This document shows positions 8,615 to 20,086 of a DNA stretch of 64,000 nucleotides, piece by piece. The stretch spans positions 62,001 to 126,000 of the forward strand of contig CBFIHP010000008.1 in NCBI GenBank assembly GCA_965662355.1, given 5' to 3'. The translations under genes were made by a program, and so were the position numbers. Under the pieces are notes generated by a model that saw only the letters and a program-made list of their open reading frames with translations, made no database searches and had not been told where the DNA came from. Origin of the DNA: GCA-2683825 sp965662355 (GTDB taxonomy: Bacteria; Planctomycetota; UBA1135; GCA-002686595). Numbering within the stretch: position 1 is the stretch's first letter; each line of letters begins with the position of its first letter.

Positions 8615-9073
8615 CTAGAACTGGACCTTAAACAACAGCAAGTGATAGCCCACGAGCAGCGTATAGGTCCCCGCCGCGGTCCAGAGCCCGATTCGTGCCA
8701 GGAAGAAGTTCTTGTGCACCACGAGCACCACCAAGGCCACACCGATCAGGAAGGACTTGGCGAAGACGAAATTCCAGCGCCCGGTTTCGAGCAGGAGCTG
8801 GGCTACCGGATTCAGCTCGACCCCACCGGCTTGCAAGTGCACAAGCGTGAAGAAACTGTCACTGATGTTCATCAGGGCGACCCAAACAACCGCCAGTATG
8901 AGGCCCGTGCCGTAGCGATCGACGAACGAGCCTTCCGATTCCGTCGGACGGCGGACGCTCCGACGTCGGCCACCGAAGATGGAGTAGCGCGAAAGGCGCG
9001 GCGTCGGCCGTTGGCGCCGATCGGGGCCTCGCGGCGGTGTGGACAACGGGGACTCTATTTGGGGCTGGGACAT
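8615..9073 (-). CDS. DUF5658-like membrane protein
   Basis: About 152 residues if started at the ATG at 9073 (MSQPQIES); the open frame extends to 9154 but that extension looks non-coding. The N-terminal 50 residues are polar and Arg-rich (cytoplasmic). Three or four hydrophobic helices follow, with the pattern NISDSFFTLVHLQAGGVELN, then NP and a second helix pair. This arrangement (D in the first helix, GxxELNP in the loop) is what I associate with DUF5658, a small membrane family of unknown function. It lies upstream of the GT4/GT2 pair with a 29-base gap and may be cotranscribed. Confidence 0.7.
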   Translation of the reverse strand: MSQPQIESPLSTPPRGPDRRQRPTPRLSRYSIFGGRRRSVRRPTESEGSFVDRYGTGLILAVVWVALMNISDSFFTLVHLQAGGVELNPVAQLLLETGRWNFVFAKSFLIGVALVVLVVHKNFFLARIGLWTAAGTYTLLVGYHLLLFKVQF

Positions 9074-9187
9074 GGCCTCGTGGTAGGCGTATCGACCTAC
9101 TGTGCCCCGGACTGGAGCCCTGCCACCAGGTCCTGGTGATCTGACGGGCCCCACCCGCTGAGAGTGCCTTGTGAAAAGGAAAGCCGT

Positions 9188-11146
9188 CTACCCGTCGGGA
9201 CGACTCAATTTCGCCAGCACGGAATAATCTTCCAGCGTCGTCGTGTCCTGCATGATCTCGCGGCCGGCGGCGATGTCGCGTAACAAGCGGCGCATGATCT
9301 TGCCACTGCGCGTCTTCGGGAGCGCATCGGCAAAGCGGATGTCCGCGGGACGTGCCAGCTTGCCGATCTCCTTGGCAACATGCTCTTTCAGCTTGACGAC
9401 CAACTCGTCGCCAGTGCTGAAGCCCGGACCGATCGTGCAAAAGGCACAGATCGCCTCACCGGTAAGGTCGTCCGGTCGAGCGACGACGGCCGCCTCGACG
9501 ATGGACTCGTGACTGACGAGCGCGCTTTCGATCTCCATGGTCGAGAGCCGATGCCCACTGACGTTCAGCACATCATCCACACGTCCCATGATCCAGAAAT
9601 ACCCCTCATCGTCCCGTCGCGCACCATCCCCAGGGAAGTAGTAACGCCCGCCGAACTTCGACCAGTACGTCTCCTCGTAACGTTCGTTGTCGCCCCAGAT
9701 TCCACGGAGCATCGAGGGCCAGGGACTGCGGATCGCCAGCAGCCCACCGGTACCGTTCGGGAGCTCGTTGCCGTCGTCGTCGACGATCGCGGCATCAACA
9801 CCGAAGAAGGGCAGGGTGGCGGATCCCGGTTTCGTCGCCACGAATCCGGGCAGCGGAGTGATCATGATCGAGCCCGTTTCCGTCTGCCACCAGGTATCGA
9901 CGATGGGGCAGCGCTCGCCCCCCACGGTGCGGTGATACCACATCCAGGCCTCCGGATTGATCGGCTCGCCGACCGTGCCCAGGAGGCGCAGGCTCGATTT
10001 GTCGAACTTGCTGACGTGCTCGTCCCCCCAGCGCATGAAGGCGCGGATCGCCGTGGGAGCGGTGTAGAGCACCGTAACCTTGTGCTTTTCGATGAACTCC
10101 CAGAACCGACCGGGGTGGGGCTCGTTCGGTGCTCCCTCGTACATGCAGCACGTGGCGCCATTCGCCAGTGGACCATACACGATATAGCTGTGGCCGGTGA
10201 TCCAGCCCACATCGGCCGTACACCAGTACACGTCGTCTTTCTTCAGATCGAACACGTACTGCGTGCTGAGGTAGGCTCCGACCATGTAGCCAGCTGTCGT
10301 GTGTCGGATGCCCTTGGGCTTGCCCGTGCTGCCCGAGGTGTACAGCAGAAAGAGCGTATCTTCCGAGTCCATCGCCTCGGGCGGACACACGTCAGCGACG
10401 TCTTCGAGCAACTCGTGCATCCAAACGTCTCGCTCGTCGTCCCACAGCACATCGTTCTCGGTGCGGCACACGGTGAACACGGTGTGAACCTTCACGGCCT
10501 CGGGCAATGAGGCGAGCGCCTCGTCCACCACGGGTTTCAAGGGCAGGATCTTGCCCCGACGCCAGCCACCGTCGGACGTGATCACCGCCGTGCAACCGCC
10601 ATCCTCGATGCGATCGCGAATCGAGTTGGCACTGAAGCCGCCGAAAATCACCGAGTGAATGGCTCCGATGCGCGCACAGGCCAGCACCGCAAAGGCCAGT
10701 TCCGGAATCATGGGCATGTAGATGGCAACCCGATCGCCCTTCTTCACTCCGCGCTTCTTCAGACCGTTGGCAAAGCGCGAGACCTCGTGCAGAAGCTCCG
10801 CGTACGTGAAGCTCCGGACGTCTCCGGGTTCACCCTCCCACAGGATCGCGGTCTTGTCCGCTCGTTCGCTGGCCGCGTGTTGATCGACGCAGATGGCCGA
10901 GGCATTCGTCTTGCCCCCCACGAACCACTTCGCGTAAGGCTTCTCGCTCCAGTCGAGCACCTTGGTGTAGGGCTCGATCCAGGGCAGCTCCTGTGCGACT
11001 CGCCCGAAGAACGTCTCGGGATCCTTCACCGACTCCTCGTGCATCCGGCGGTACGTCTCGAGATCTCCGAGGCGCGCCCCTTCTCGAAAGTGCTGGGGCG
11101 GTTCGAACGTGCGGTTTTCCTTGAGAACGCTCTCGATCTGGCTCAT
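9188..11146 (-). CDS. acs: Acetyl-coenzyme A synthetase
   Basis: ATP plus acetate plus CoA gives acetyl-CoA, AMP and PPi. With the ATG at 11146 (MSQIESVL) the protein has 652 residues, the same length as E. coli Acs; the longer frame to 11176 adds an unlikely extension. The AMP-binding P-loop YTSGSTGKPKG, the WWQTETG motif and the C-terminal domain with PKTRSGKIMRR are all present. The lysine of the last motif is the site acetylated to inactivate Acs in other bacteria. It is the last gene of a long minus-strand run, 87 bases after pheT, and might have its own promoter. Confidence 0.96.
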   Translation of the reverse strand: MSQIESVLKENRTFEPPQHFREGARLGDLETYRRMHEESVKDPETFFGRVAQELPWIEPYTKVLDWSEKPYAKWFVGGKTNASAICVDQHAASERADKTAILWEGEPGDVRSFTYAELLHEVSRFANGLKKRGVKKGDRVAIYMPMIPELAFAVLACARIGAIHSVIFGGFSANSIRDRIEDGGCTAVITSDGGWRRGKILPLKPVVDEALASLPEAVKVHTVFTVCRTENDVLWDDERDVWMHELLEDVADVCPPEAMDSEDTLFLLYTSGSTGKPKGIRHTTAGYMVGAYLSTQYVFDLKKDDVYWCTADVGWITGHSYIVYGPLANGATCCMYEGAPNEPHPGRFWEFIEKHKVTVLYTAPTAIRAFMRWGDEHVSKFDKSSLRLLGTVGEPINPEAWMWYHRTVGGERCPIVDTWWQTETGSIMITPLPGFVATKPGSATLPFFGVDAAIVDDDGNELPNGTGGLLAIRSPWPSMLRGIWGDNERYEETYWSKFGGRYYFPGDGARRDDEGYFWIMGRVDDVLNVSGHRLSTMEIESALVSHESIVEAAVVARPDDLTGEAICAFCTIGPGFSTGDELVVKLKEHVAKEIGKLARPADIRFADALPKTRSGKIMRRLLRDIAAGREIMQDTTTLEDYSVLAKLSRPDG

Positions 11147-11233
11147 GGCGATTGTGGGCTGTTGGCGAGGCAGCAAGAGGGTAATGGGCGCGGGCCAAAA
11201 GCGCCAAGGCTCGCAGGCTTCTCGGAACGCCAG

Positions 11234-13684
11234 CTACTGCTTGCGGAGCTCGCCACCGAGCTCCCCCACGGCGCGCTCGAGTCGCGTGAAGAACTTGGCG
11301 CTGTCCTTGTCGGTAAGGGTCTTGTCGGCCTGCAAGAGCACGTGATAGGCGAGGGACTTGCGTCCGGCTCCCACGCTCTCTCCCCGGTAGAGATCGAACA
11401 GTTCGATATGCGCCACCAGCCCCTTGCCGGATTTCTCGATGGCCTTCTTCATCTGGCCGGCGGTGCAGTCCTCGGGAATCGACAGGGCCACGTCGACCTT
11501 GACCCCTGGGAAACGTGGGAGAGGTTGGAAACGTGACTGCGATTCCTCGGTGGCCAGGAGCGCGTCGACGGAAAGCTCGGCGCAGGCGACCTCGCTGTCC
11601 AGCTCGCCGGTCAGACCGAGCTCGACTTGCACCTTGGGCTCGAGGTTGGCGAGGATGCACACGGCTTGCTCGTGGCGCCCGACATAGGCTCCGATGCAAC
11701 GTCCGGGGTGCGCCCATGAGGGAGCTCCGTCCTCGACCCGTCGCCAATCGAACTCGGCCCGGCCCACGTGGCCGAGAAGATCCTCGATCACGCCCCGCAG
11801 CGAGGCGAAGGCACCGGCGTTGAAACGATCTTTCTTGCCAGGCCGCAAGGTGACCTGGGTCAAGGCCACCTGGTGCAACTCGCGGGGTTCGCCGCGCTCG
11901 CCGGCGAGCTCGGGCACGTAGCCCTTGCCGATCTCGAAGAGGCGCACGTCCTCGGAGTGGCGGCGATTCTTGGGGAGGTGTCCGAGGAGGCTCGGGAGAA
12001 CCGAACGGCGAATACGATCCGCACCCTCGTGCTGGGGGTTTTGAAGCCGCACATGGGGACGCCCAGCGTCACCCAGGAGCTCGACGGTCTCGTCCCGTTG
12101 GAACGTGTACGTCATCGACTCATGGAATAGCGCCGAGCCCGAGAGACGGTCCTGGATCTCTCGCACCAGCGTGCGCCGCGGATCGAAGGGCGCCGGCTCG
12201 AGAAAGCCCATCAGGGAAACCTCGGGGACACGGCTGTAACCGTAGATGCGTCCGACCTCCTCGATTAGATCTTCCTCGATGGCGAGATCCTTCGTGGCCC
12301 GCGCCGAGGGAATTGCCACCTGCCAGGGCTCGCCGCGCGTGACCGTGAGGCCCAATCGATCGAGCGTGTCCTGTATCTCGTCATCGCTGATCTCAACGCC
12401 CAGCACCGAACGCACGCGTGCGGGGCGCAGGCCCACGGAGCAGGCCGGATCACTCCACTCGCCCGCGTCGCCGATCGCCCGCGGCAAGGTGATCCCGGGC
12501 TGAATCGTCGCCAGAGTGTTGACCAGATGCGCCGCCGCCTTCATGGGCAGGGTCGCATCCAGGGACTTCTCGAAACGACTCGAGGCGTCGGTACGCAGTC
12601 CCAGGCGCGCGGACGTCCTGCGCACGCGCGTCGGGTGAAAACTCGCGACCTCGAGCAGGAGATCGCTGGTCGTTTCCGCGACTTTCGAGCCCTCGCCTCC
12701 CATGACCCCGGCGATGGCCACCGGCTCGTCACCGGAGCAGATCAACATGTCCTCGGGAGTCAACGCCCGCTCGATCTCGTCAAGGGTCTGCATCTTCTCT
12801 CCGGGATGTGCATCGCGCACGGTGATCCCGTCCTTGGAAAGGCGATTCAGGTCGAACAGGTGATTCGGCTGGGCGATGTCGAGCATCACGAAATTCGAGA
12901 TGTCGACCAGCAGATCCAGCGGTCGCTGTCCGACCGCTAGCAGCAAGAGCCGCAGCCACTCGGGCGAGCGCTCCAGCTTCACCCCGGACACGACCAGGCC
13001 CAGGTAACGCGAACAGCCTTCGGTCTCGACCTTGACCGGGTAGGGCTCACCTGAATCGCCTGCGTCTCCCAAACCGGCATACCTCGAAGGAAAGTCGAAG
13101 TCGATCGGCAGGAGTTCGCGGCCGTGAATCGCGGCAAGCTCCGAGGCGAGACCACGGTGGCCCCAGAGATCGGGACGATGGGTCAGCGACTTGTTGTCGA
13201 TCTCGATGATCCAATCCTCGATGCCGAGGGCCTGGGCCACGGGCTCGCCGACCTTGGCACTCTCGGACAGGACCCAGATCCCATCGTGGTTGTCACCCAG
13301 CTCGAGCTCACGTTCCGAGCAGATCATGCCGCGCGATTCGACACCGCGGATCTTCGACTTCTTGATCTTGAGATCACCGGGCAAGAGCGTCCCCACCGTC
13401 GCCACGGCAACGTTCTGCCCGGCGTCGACGTTCGGGGCACCGCATACGATCTGCAGCGGCTCCTCGCCATCGCCGACATCCACGCGACAAATGCTGAGCT
13501 TGTCCGCATCGGGGTGCTTCTCTCGCGACACGACGTGTCCGACCTTCACGGTCGACAACTGCGGAGCAAAGGGCACGAGCCCCTCGACCTCCGCCGTATG
13601 GATCATGAACGAGTCGACTACATCCTGTGGTGACAGGTCCGAGAGGTCGATGTGGCGACCGAGCCAACGGTAGGAAATCAGCAT
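11234..13684 (-). CDS. pheT: Phenylalanine-tRNA ligase beta subunit
   Basis: An 816-residue beta subunit of the (alpha-beta)2 PheRS. In order it has the N-terminal B1 part, an EMAP/tRNA-binding OB domain (about residues 40-150, KVGHVVSREKHPDADKL), the B3/B4 editing domain that hydrolyses mischarged Tyr-tRNA(Phe), the B5 DNA-binding-like domain, the catalytic-like core and a C-terminal FDX-ACB anticodon-binding domain (last about 95 residues, FPGVKVDVALSIPED). Length is normal. It follows pheS by 18 bases and clearly forms an operon with it. Confidence 0.97.
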   Translation of the reverse strand: MLISYRWLGRHIDLSDLSPQDVVDSFMIHTAEVEGLVPFAPQLSTVKVGHVVSREKHPDADKLSICRVDVGDGEEPLQIVCGAPNVDAGQNVAVATVGTLLPGDLKIKKSKIRGVESRGMICSERELELGDNHDGIWVLSESAKVGEPVAQALGIEDWIIEIDNKSLTHRPDLWGHRGLASELAAIHGRELLPIDFDFPSRYAGLGDAGDSGEPYPVKVETEGCSRYLGLVVSGVKLERSPEWLRLLLLAVGQRPLDLLVDISNFVMLDIAQPNHLFDLNRLSKDGITVRDAHPGEKMQTLDEIERALTPEDMLICSGDEPVAIAGVMGGEGSKVAETTSDLLLEVASFHPTRVRRTSARLGLRTDASSRFEKSLDATLPMKAAAHLVNTLATIQPGITLPRAIGDAGEWSDPACSVGLRPARVRSVLGVEISDDEIQDTLDRLGLTVTRGEPWQVAIPSARATKDLAIEEDLIEEVGRIYGYSRVPEVSLMGFLEPAPFDPRRTLVREIQDRLSGSALFHESMTYTFQRDETVELLGDAGRPHVRLQNPQHEGADRIRRSVLPSLLGHLPKNRRHSEDVRLFEIGKGYVPELAGERGEPRELHQVALTQVTLRPGKKDRFNAGAFASLRGVIEDLLGHVGRAEFDWRRVEDGAPSWAHPGRCIGAYVGRHEQAVCILANLEPKVQVELGLTGELDSEVACAELSVDALLATEESQSRFQPLPRFPGVKVDVALSIPEDCTAGQMKKAIEKSGKGLVAHIELFDLYRGESVGAGRKSLAYHVLLQADKTLTDKDSAKFFTRLERAVGELGGELRKQ

Positions 13685-13702
13685 CGCGAGACCCTTGAGA
13701 AA

Positions 13703-14776
13703 CTAGAACTGACCGAGGAAACGCAGGTCGGAGCCGAGTAGGTGGCGAATGTCGTCGATGCCGAAGCGCAGCATCACGAGCCGTGAGAGGCCGAGCCCGA
13801 AGGCGAAGCCCGTGTACTTCTCGGGGTCGACTCCGCCGTAGCGCAGGACGGCGGGGTGCACCATGCCGGAGGGGCACAGCTCGATCCACGTCGTACGCTT
13901 GCAGACGCTGCAACCGCGCACCTTCTGCGTCGCGCAGAAGGGACAGCGCACGTCCAGCTCGAAACCGGGCTCGACGAAGGGGAAGTAGCCCGGCCGCAGG
14001 CGGACTTCGAGGTCGCGCTGGAAGAGTTCGCGCAGAAAGGTCTTCATCGTCGCCAGCATGTGTCCCACCGTGATGCCCTCGCCCACGACGAGCCCCTCCA
14101 TCTGGTGGAAGGTGTGCTCGTGGGTGGCGTCGATCGATTCGTTCCGGAAGCAGCGCCCGGGAACAATGGCACGGAAGGGTGGGGTCATGTTCTCGAGCGC
14201 ACGAATCTGGACCGGCGAAGTGTGCGTGCGCATCAGGAGCCTGGCATCGCCCGTCTCCGGCGCTTCGCTGCGACACCAGAAGGTGTCGAAGTGCTCGCGC
14301 GCGGGATGGTCCTTCGGGATGTTCAGGGCGTCGAAGTTGTAGTACTCGAGCTCGACCTCGGGCCCGTCGAGCACCGCGTAGCCCATCTGCGTGAAGATCT
14401 CCTCGAGTCGCCGAACCACGTGCGTGATCGGGTGCAAGGACCCGGTGGCCAGTGGGGCGCCGGGCAACGTCGGATCGAAATCGTCAGCACGACGCTCTGC
14501 ATCGAGGCGCTGCGCGGCCAGGACGGCGCGCCGCTCCTCGAGCGCCCCTGAAATGGCGCTCTTCATCAGGTTGACCGTCTGGCCGATGCCCTTGCGCTCT
14601 TCGGGGGGGGCGGTCTTGATGGAGGCCATCAAGACCCCCAGTGGTCCGTCCTTGCCCAGATAGTCGCGCTCGAGCCGCTGCAGGTCCTCGACCGTTGCAG
14701 CGGCTTCGATCACGGCCAGCGCCTGCCCCCGGATCAACTCCGCGGAGTCCGGGGCCTTTGCGTCTACATCCCCCAT
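13703..14776 (-). CDS. pheS: Phenylalanine-tRNA ligase alpha subunit
   Basis: The catalytic class II subunit that charges tRNA-Phe. The ATG at 14776 is chosen because GAGGGAAG lies just upstream and the resulting 357-residue protein fits the family; the open frame runs further, to 14899, into rplT. The N-terminal coiled-coil tRNA-binding arm (residues 1-95) is followed by the class II core: motif 2 in CFRNESIDATHEHTFHQMEG and motif 3 in GFAFGLGLSRLVML. A CPFC/CSVC cysteine pair set is in the insertion typical of this family. It belongs to the infC-rpmI-rplT-pheS-pheT cluster. Confidence 0.97.
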   Translation of the reverse strand: MGDVDAKAPDSAELIRGQALAVIEAAATVEDLQRLERDYLGKDGPLGVLMASIKTAPPEERKGIGQTVNLMKSAISGALEERRAVLAAQRLDAERRADDFDPTLPGAPLATGSLHPITHVVRRLEEIFTQMGYAVLDGPEVELEYYNFDALNIPKDHPAREHFDTFWCRSEAPETGDARLLMRTHTSPVQIRALENMTPPFRAIVPGRCFRNESIDATHEHTFHQMEGLVVGEGITVGHMLATMKTFLRELFQRDLEVRLRPGYFPFVEPGFELDVRCPFCATQKVRGCSVCKRTTWIELCPSGMVHPAVLRYGGVDPEKYTGFAFGLGLSRLVMLRFGIDDIRHLLGSDLRFLGQF

Positions 14777-14852
14777 GCCGCTTCCCTCACCAGGTTCTCC
14801 GGCCCAGGCCGGGTTCCAAGGATCGTTTCGTGACGGTTCCGCCCGGAGTGGG

Positions 14853-15209
14853 CTAGGCGCGAACAGCCTTGGCCGTCTCGACCAAGGTATCGAAGGCACC
14901 CGGCTCGTGGATCGCGAGCTCGGAGAGCTCCTTGCGGTTCAGATCGATGCCCGACTTCTTCAATCCATCGATGAAAGTCGAGTACGTCATGCCGCGCATC
15001 CGCGAGGCAGCGTTGATCCGCAGGATCCAGAGGCGGCGGAACTGGCGCTTCTTCTGACGGCGATCGCGATAGGCGTAGGCCCACGCTCGAACGACCGACT
15101 CTTGAACCGTGCGCCAGAGTTTGGAACGCCCTCCGTGGAAACCGCGAGCGCGCTTGAAATAACGAACCTTCTTGCGATGGCGCGGAGCGCCGTACTTCAC
15201 GCGTACCAT
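14853..15209 (-). CDS. rplT: 50S ribosomal protein L20
   Basis: 118 residues, highly basic, with the L20 pattern: MVRVKYG start, KRARGF, an extended Arg/Lys-rich helix (YRDRRQKKRQFRRLWI) and the C-terminal globular part with LNRKELSELA. L20 is needed for early assembly of the 50S subunit. In other bacteria it also represses its own infC-rpmI-rplT transcript. It is 13 bases downstream of rpmI in the usual order. Confidence 0.98.
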   Translation of the reverse strand: MVRVKYGAPRHRKKVRYFKRARGFHGGRSKLWRTVQESVVRAWAYAYRDRRQKKRQFRRLWILRINAASRMRGMTYSTFIDGLKKSGIDLNRKELSELAIHEPGAFDTLVETAKAVRA

Positions 15210-15222
15210 GAGTCAGCCCTCC

Positions 15223-15417
15223 TCAGCTACACAGCATCTTGCGGATCAACCGCGCCCACGTGCCGTCCAGCACGATGTCCTTGCGAAGGGCGCGACGTTC
15301 CTTGCCATTGTGAATTGCGTGCATGTGTCCGCGCGCCGGACGGCTGCAGCGAACCTTGCCACTCTTCGTGATCTTGAACCGGCCTTTGACCGATCCTTTC
15401 GACTTCATCTTGGGCAT
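15223..15417 (-). CDS. rpmI: 50S ribosomal protein L35
   Basis: 64 residues from the ATG at 15417 (MPKMKSKGSVKGRFK). The open frame extends 79 codons upstream but the L35 family begins here, and a strong AAAGGAGAAG Shine-Dalgarno sequence lies directly upstream. The basic composition and HNGKERRALRKD segment are typical. It lies between infC and rplT as in most bacteria. One oddity is the preceding 269-base gap to infC, larger than usual, which could hold a separate promoter or leader structure; I see no convincing one. Confidence 0.97.
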   Translation of the reverse strand: MPKMKSKGSVKGRFKITKSGKVRCSRPARGHMHAIHNGKERRALRKDIVLDGTWARLIRKMLCS

Positions 15418-15686
15418 GTCTTCTCCTTTTGCTTCGCCATCGATCTGCCTCGGTCCGAGGACACGGCAGGGGCCGGGAGGCGAGGCCATTGCCCCGCTCG
15501 CAGGCAGCCCTGGGCCGCTCACGGGGGCGACGCGGATCCGGCCGGACCGCGCCTGGCTTTTGGGGGCGAGAAGTCTATCGGGCTTCCGGGCCCAGAAAAA
15601 GGGGGGCCAGGCCGAAAAGCGTCCGATTTCGAACCGAACGCAAAGCCAGTCCATCCTGGCGATGGGCGTTCGCTCGAGGCTGAACC

Positions 15687-16226
15687 CTATTTCCGCGCCA
15701 GGAGCATCGTCATCCTGGGCCCGTTCATCTTCGGATGGGTCTCGATCTTCGAGATGTCCTCGAGCACCTCCGCCACGTGCTTCATGACGCGAAAGCCCAT
15801 CTCCGGGTGCGCGCGCTGGCGACCGCGGAAAATGCAGACCACCTGCACCTTGTGACCCTCCTGGAGGAACTTGCGCCCCTGAACGAGGCGGTAGGAGAGG
15901 TCGTGCTTGTCGATCGCGGGCCGCACACGGAGTTCCTTCAGGGTCGAGTGTGCACGCGTCTTGGCGCCCCCCTTCTCCTTCTTCTTCTGGGCGTACTTGA
16001 ACTTTCCATAGTCCATGACGCGACAGACGGGAGGATCCGCGTTGGGTTGCACCTCGACGAGATCGAGGCCTGCTTCGTCGGCGAGGCGTCGGGCCTCTTC
16101 GATGGGAACGACGCCGACCTGCTCGTCACCGGCGTTGATAAGGCGCACCTGGTTGATTCGGATCTGCCGATTGATCCGGTACTTACTGGGAGCGGGTCCG
16201 CGCTTGTTCTGTTGTTTTCTTCTCAA
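15687..16226 (-). CDS. infC: Translation initiation factor IF-3 (TTG start)
   Basis: 179 residues. IF-3 binds the 30S subunit, prevents premature joining with 50S and checks the start codon. The N-domain (YRINRQIRINQVRLI, EEARRLADEAGLDLVEV, PPVCRVMDYGKFKY), the lysine-rich linker and the C-domain with RGRQRAHPEMG are all present. No ATG occurs in frame before the conserved N-domain: the first start-type codon is TTG at 16224-16226, without a clear Shine-Dalgarno sequence. Rare starts in infC (AUU in E. coli) underlie its autoregulation by start-codon discrimination. The same logic may hold here. Confidence 0.95.
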   Translation of the reverse strand: MRRKQQNKRGPAPSKYRINRQIRINQVRLINAGDEQVGVVPIEEARRLADEAGLDLVEVQPNADPPVCRVMDYGKFKYAQKKKEKGGAKTRAHSTLKELRVRPAIDKHDLSYRLVQGRKFLQEGHKVQVVCIFRGRQRAHPEMGFRVMKHVAEVLEDISKIETHPKMNGPRMTMLLARK

Positions 16227-16342
16227 AAATCGTCTTGGGGTTTCTGGAAGGGTCCGTCCGCCGGGTTGCAGGATAGACCGCTGGAGGTCCTAGCGCCAGG
16301 CATGGAACCCGAAGTGGGGCTTCGATCCTCCTGGGGCAAAAT

Positions 16343-16359
16343 GCGGCGTAAAAAGCCGC
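16343..16359 (-). terminator. Hairpin between aspS and infC (weak terminator candidate)
   Basis: GCGGC at 16343-16347 and GCCGC at 16355-16359 form a 5-bp stem with a 7-base loop. Read on the minus strand it is followed by ATTTTG. It lies about 30 bases after the aspS stop. The stem and T-run are short, so termination may be partial. Confidence 0.3.
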
Positions 16360-16389
16360 GCAATAAACGAAGTCCTCTGCCCGGGGACG

Positions 16390-18237
<1,848 letters not shown>

Positions 18238-18626
18238 TGAGCCCGGCGCAGGGCCACCCGCGCGCGAAGCACATCGACCTGGGACTTCTCGGCGCCGCGA
18301 GCCTCGTCCAGACGCTGGCGTGCGCGTTTCTCCGCCTGGAGGGCCCGCTCCTCGTCGATATCGGAGGGCGGCTCGCCGGCTTCACAAACGACGCGTACGG
18401 TGTTGTCGCGCACCTCGGCGAAGCCGCCGGAGACGAACACGGTTTCGCGCTTGCCGTCCGAATCGTAAGAGATAAGGCCGACATCGAGAGCCGTCACGAG
18501 TGCCGCGTGCCGCGACTTGAAACCCATCAGTCCGCCGACGGCCGGGACTTGGACATGGGTCGCCTTTGTATCCAGAACGATCTTGTCCGGAGTGATGAGC
18601 CGCAGTGTGAGCTCGGGCATTTTTTG

Positions 18627-20084
18627 CTAGCCCTCCATGCCTTCCGCCTTCTTGCGCGCCTGCTCGACCGAACCGACGTACATGAAGGCCTGCTCCGGCA
18701 GGTCGTCGTGCTTGCCTTCGAGGATCTCCTGGAAAGAGCGCACGGTGTCTTCGCGGGCCACGAACACGCCGGGGGTGCCGGTGAATTGTTCGGCGACGAA
18801 GAACGGCTGGGAAAGGAAACGCTGGATGCGGCGCGCACGATGCACGACCTGCTTGTCCTCGTCGGAGAGCTCCTCTGCGCCAAGGATGGCGATGATGTCG
18901 CGCAGGTCGGCGAAGCGTTGGAGAACCCGCTGCACCTCGCGGGCGACGCCGTAGTGCTCGTCGCCGACGATCTGCGGGTCGAGCATCCGCGAGGTCGACT
19001 TCAGCGGGTCGACCGCGGGGTAGATGCCGAGCTCGGAGATCGAACGCTCGAGGATGATCGTCGAGTCGAGGTGGGCAAAGGTCGCGACCGGTGCGGGGTC
19101 GGTGATGTCGTCGGCCGGCACGTAGACGGCTTGCATCGAGGTGACCGACCCCTTCTTGGTCGAGGTGATGCGCTCCTGGAGCGCGCCCATCTCCGACGCC
19201 ATTGTCGGCTGGTACCCGACGGCCGAGGGCATACGGCCGAGGAGGGCGGAAACCTCGGAGCCTGCCTGCACGAAGCGGAAGATGTTGTCGACGAAGAGCA
19301 ACACGTCCTGGTTCTTCTCGTCGCGGAAGTACTCGGCCATGGTCAGGCCCGAGAGCGCAACCCGCAGACGCGAACCGGGAGGCTCGTTCATCTGTCCAAA
19401 CACGAGCACCGCGTTGTCGATAACGCTCTGCTCGTCGCCGTCGGGCGTCGTGTACTTGGCATCGGTCATCTCGTTCCAGAGATCGTTGCCCTCACGGGTG
19501 CGCTCGCCGACCCCGCAGAAGACCGAGAAACCACCTTTCTCGACCGCGGTGATTCGAATGAGCTCCTGGATGAGCACCGTCTTGCCCACACCGGCGCCAC
19601 CGAAGAGGCCGATCTTGCCGCCCTTGGCGAAGGGGCACAGCAGGTCGACGACTTTCAGGCCGGTCTCGAAGACCTCGGAGATGGCCTCCTGCTCTTCGAA
19701 TAGCGGCGCGGGCTTGTGGATCGGGCCGGTTTCGCCGGGGGGCACCTCGCCACGGGTGATGGTGTCGAGAGCTTCGCCCAGCAGATTGAAGATCCGTCCC
19801 TTGGTGCGGTCGCCCACGGGCACCGTGATCGGTGCTCCCGTGTCGAGCACTTCCATGCCGCGGCGGCAGCCGTCGGTGGTGGCCATGGCTACACAACGGG
19901 CGACGTCGTTGCCGAGGTGCTGGGTCACTTCGAGGACCAAGGCGCCGGTGCGACCACCGGTACCCGAGGTTCCCTCGACCGACAACGCGTTGTAGATCGG
20001 GGGCAGCTCGCCTGCCGGGAAGCGGACGTCGACCACGGGGCCGAAGATCTGAGAGATGGAACCGTTCGTAAGGGTGGTGGTCAT
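18627..20084 (-). CDS. atpD: ATP synthase F1 beta subunit
   Basis: 485 residues; the catalytic subunit. The Walker A motif GGAGVGKT, the catalytic glutamate region GERTREGNDL, the Walker B strand DVLLFVDNIFRF and the DELSEED-like segment LSDEDKQVV are present. The length is normal. It sits 2 bases after the atpG stop, so translation is probably coupled. Confidence 0.98.
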   Translation of the reverse strand: MTTTLTNGSISQIFGPVVDVRFPAGELPPIYNALSVEGTSGTGGRTGALVLEVTQHLGNDVARCVAMATTDGCRRGMEVLDTGAPITVPVGDRTKGRIFNLLGEALDTITRGEVPPGETGPIHKPAPLFEEQEAISEVFETGLKVVDLLCPFAKGGKIGLFGGAGVGKTVLIQELIRITAVEKGGFSVFCGVGERTREGNDLWNEMTDAKYTTPDGDEQSVIDNAVLVFGQMNEPPGSRLRVALSGLTMAEYFRDEKNQDVLLFVDNIFRFVQAGSEVSALLGRMPSAVGYQPTMASEMGALQERITSTKKGSVTSMQAVYVPADDITDPAPVATFAHLDSTIILERSISELGIYPAVDPLKSTSRMLDPQIVGDEHYGVAREVQRVLQRFADLRDIIAILGAEELSDEDKQVVHRARRIQRFLSQPFFVAEQFTGTPGVFVAREDTVRSFQEILEGKHDDLPEQAFMYVGSVEQARKKAEGMEG

Positions 20085-20086
20085 GA

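Noticed and set aside
15418..15686. Possible L20-type leader or promoter in the infC-rpmI gap
   Set aside because: G+C-rich sequence with several possible stems, but no convincing pseudoknot, -35/-10 pair or terminator could be read by eye.
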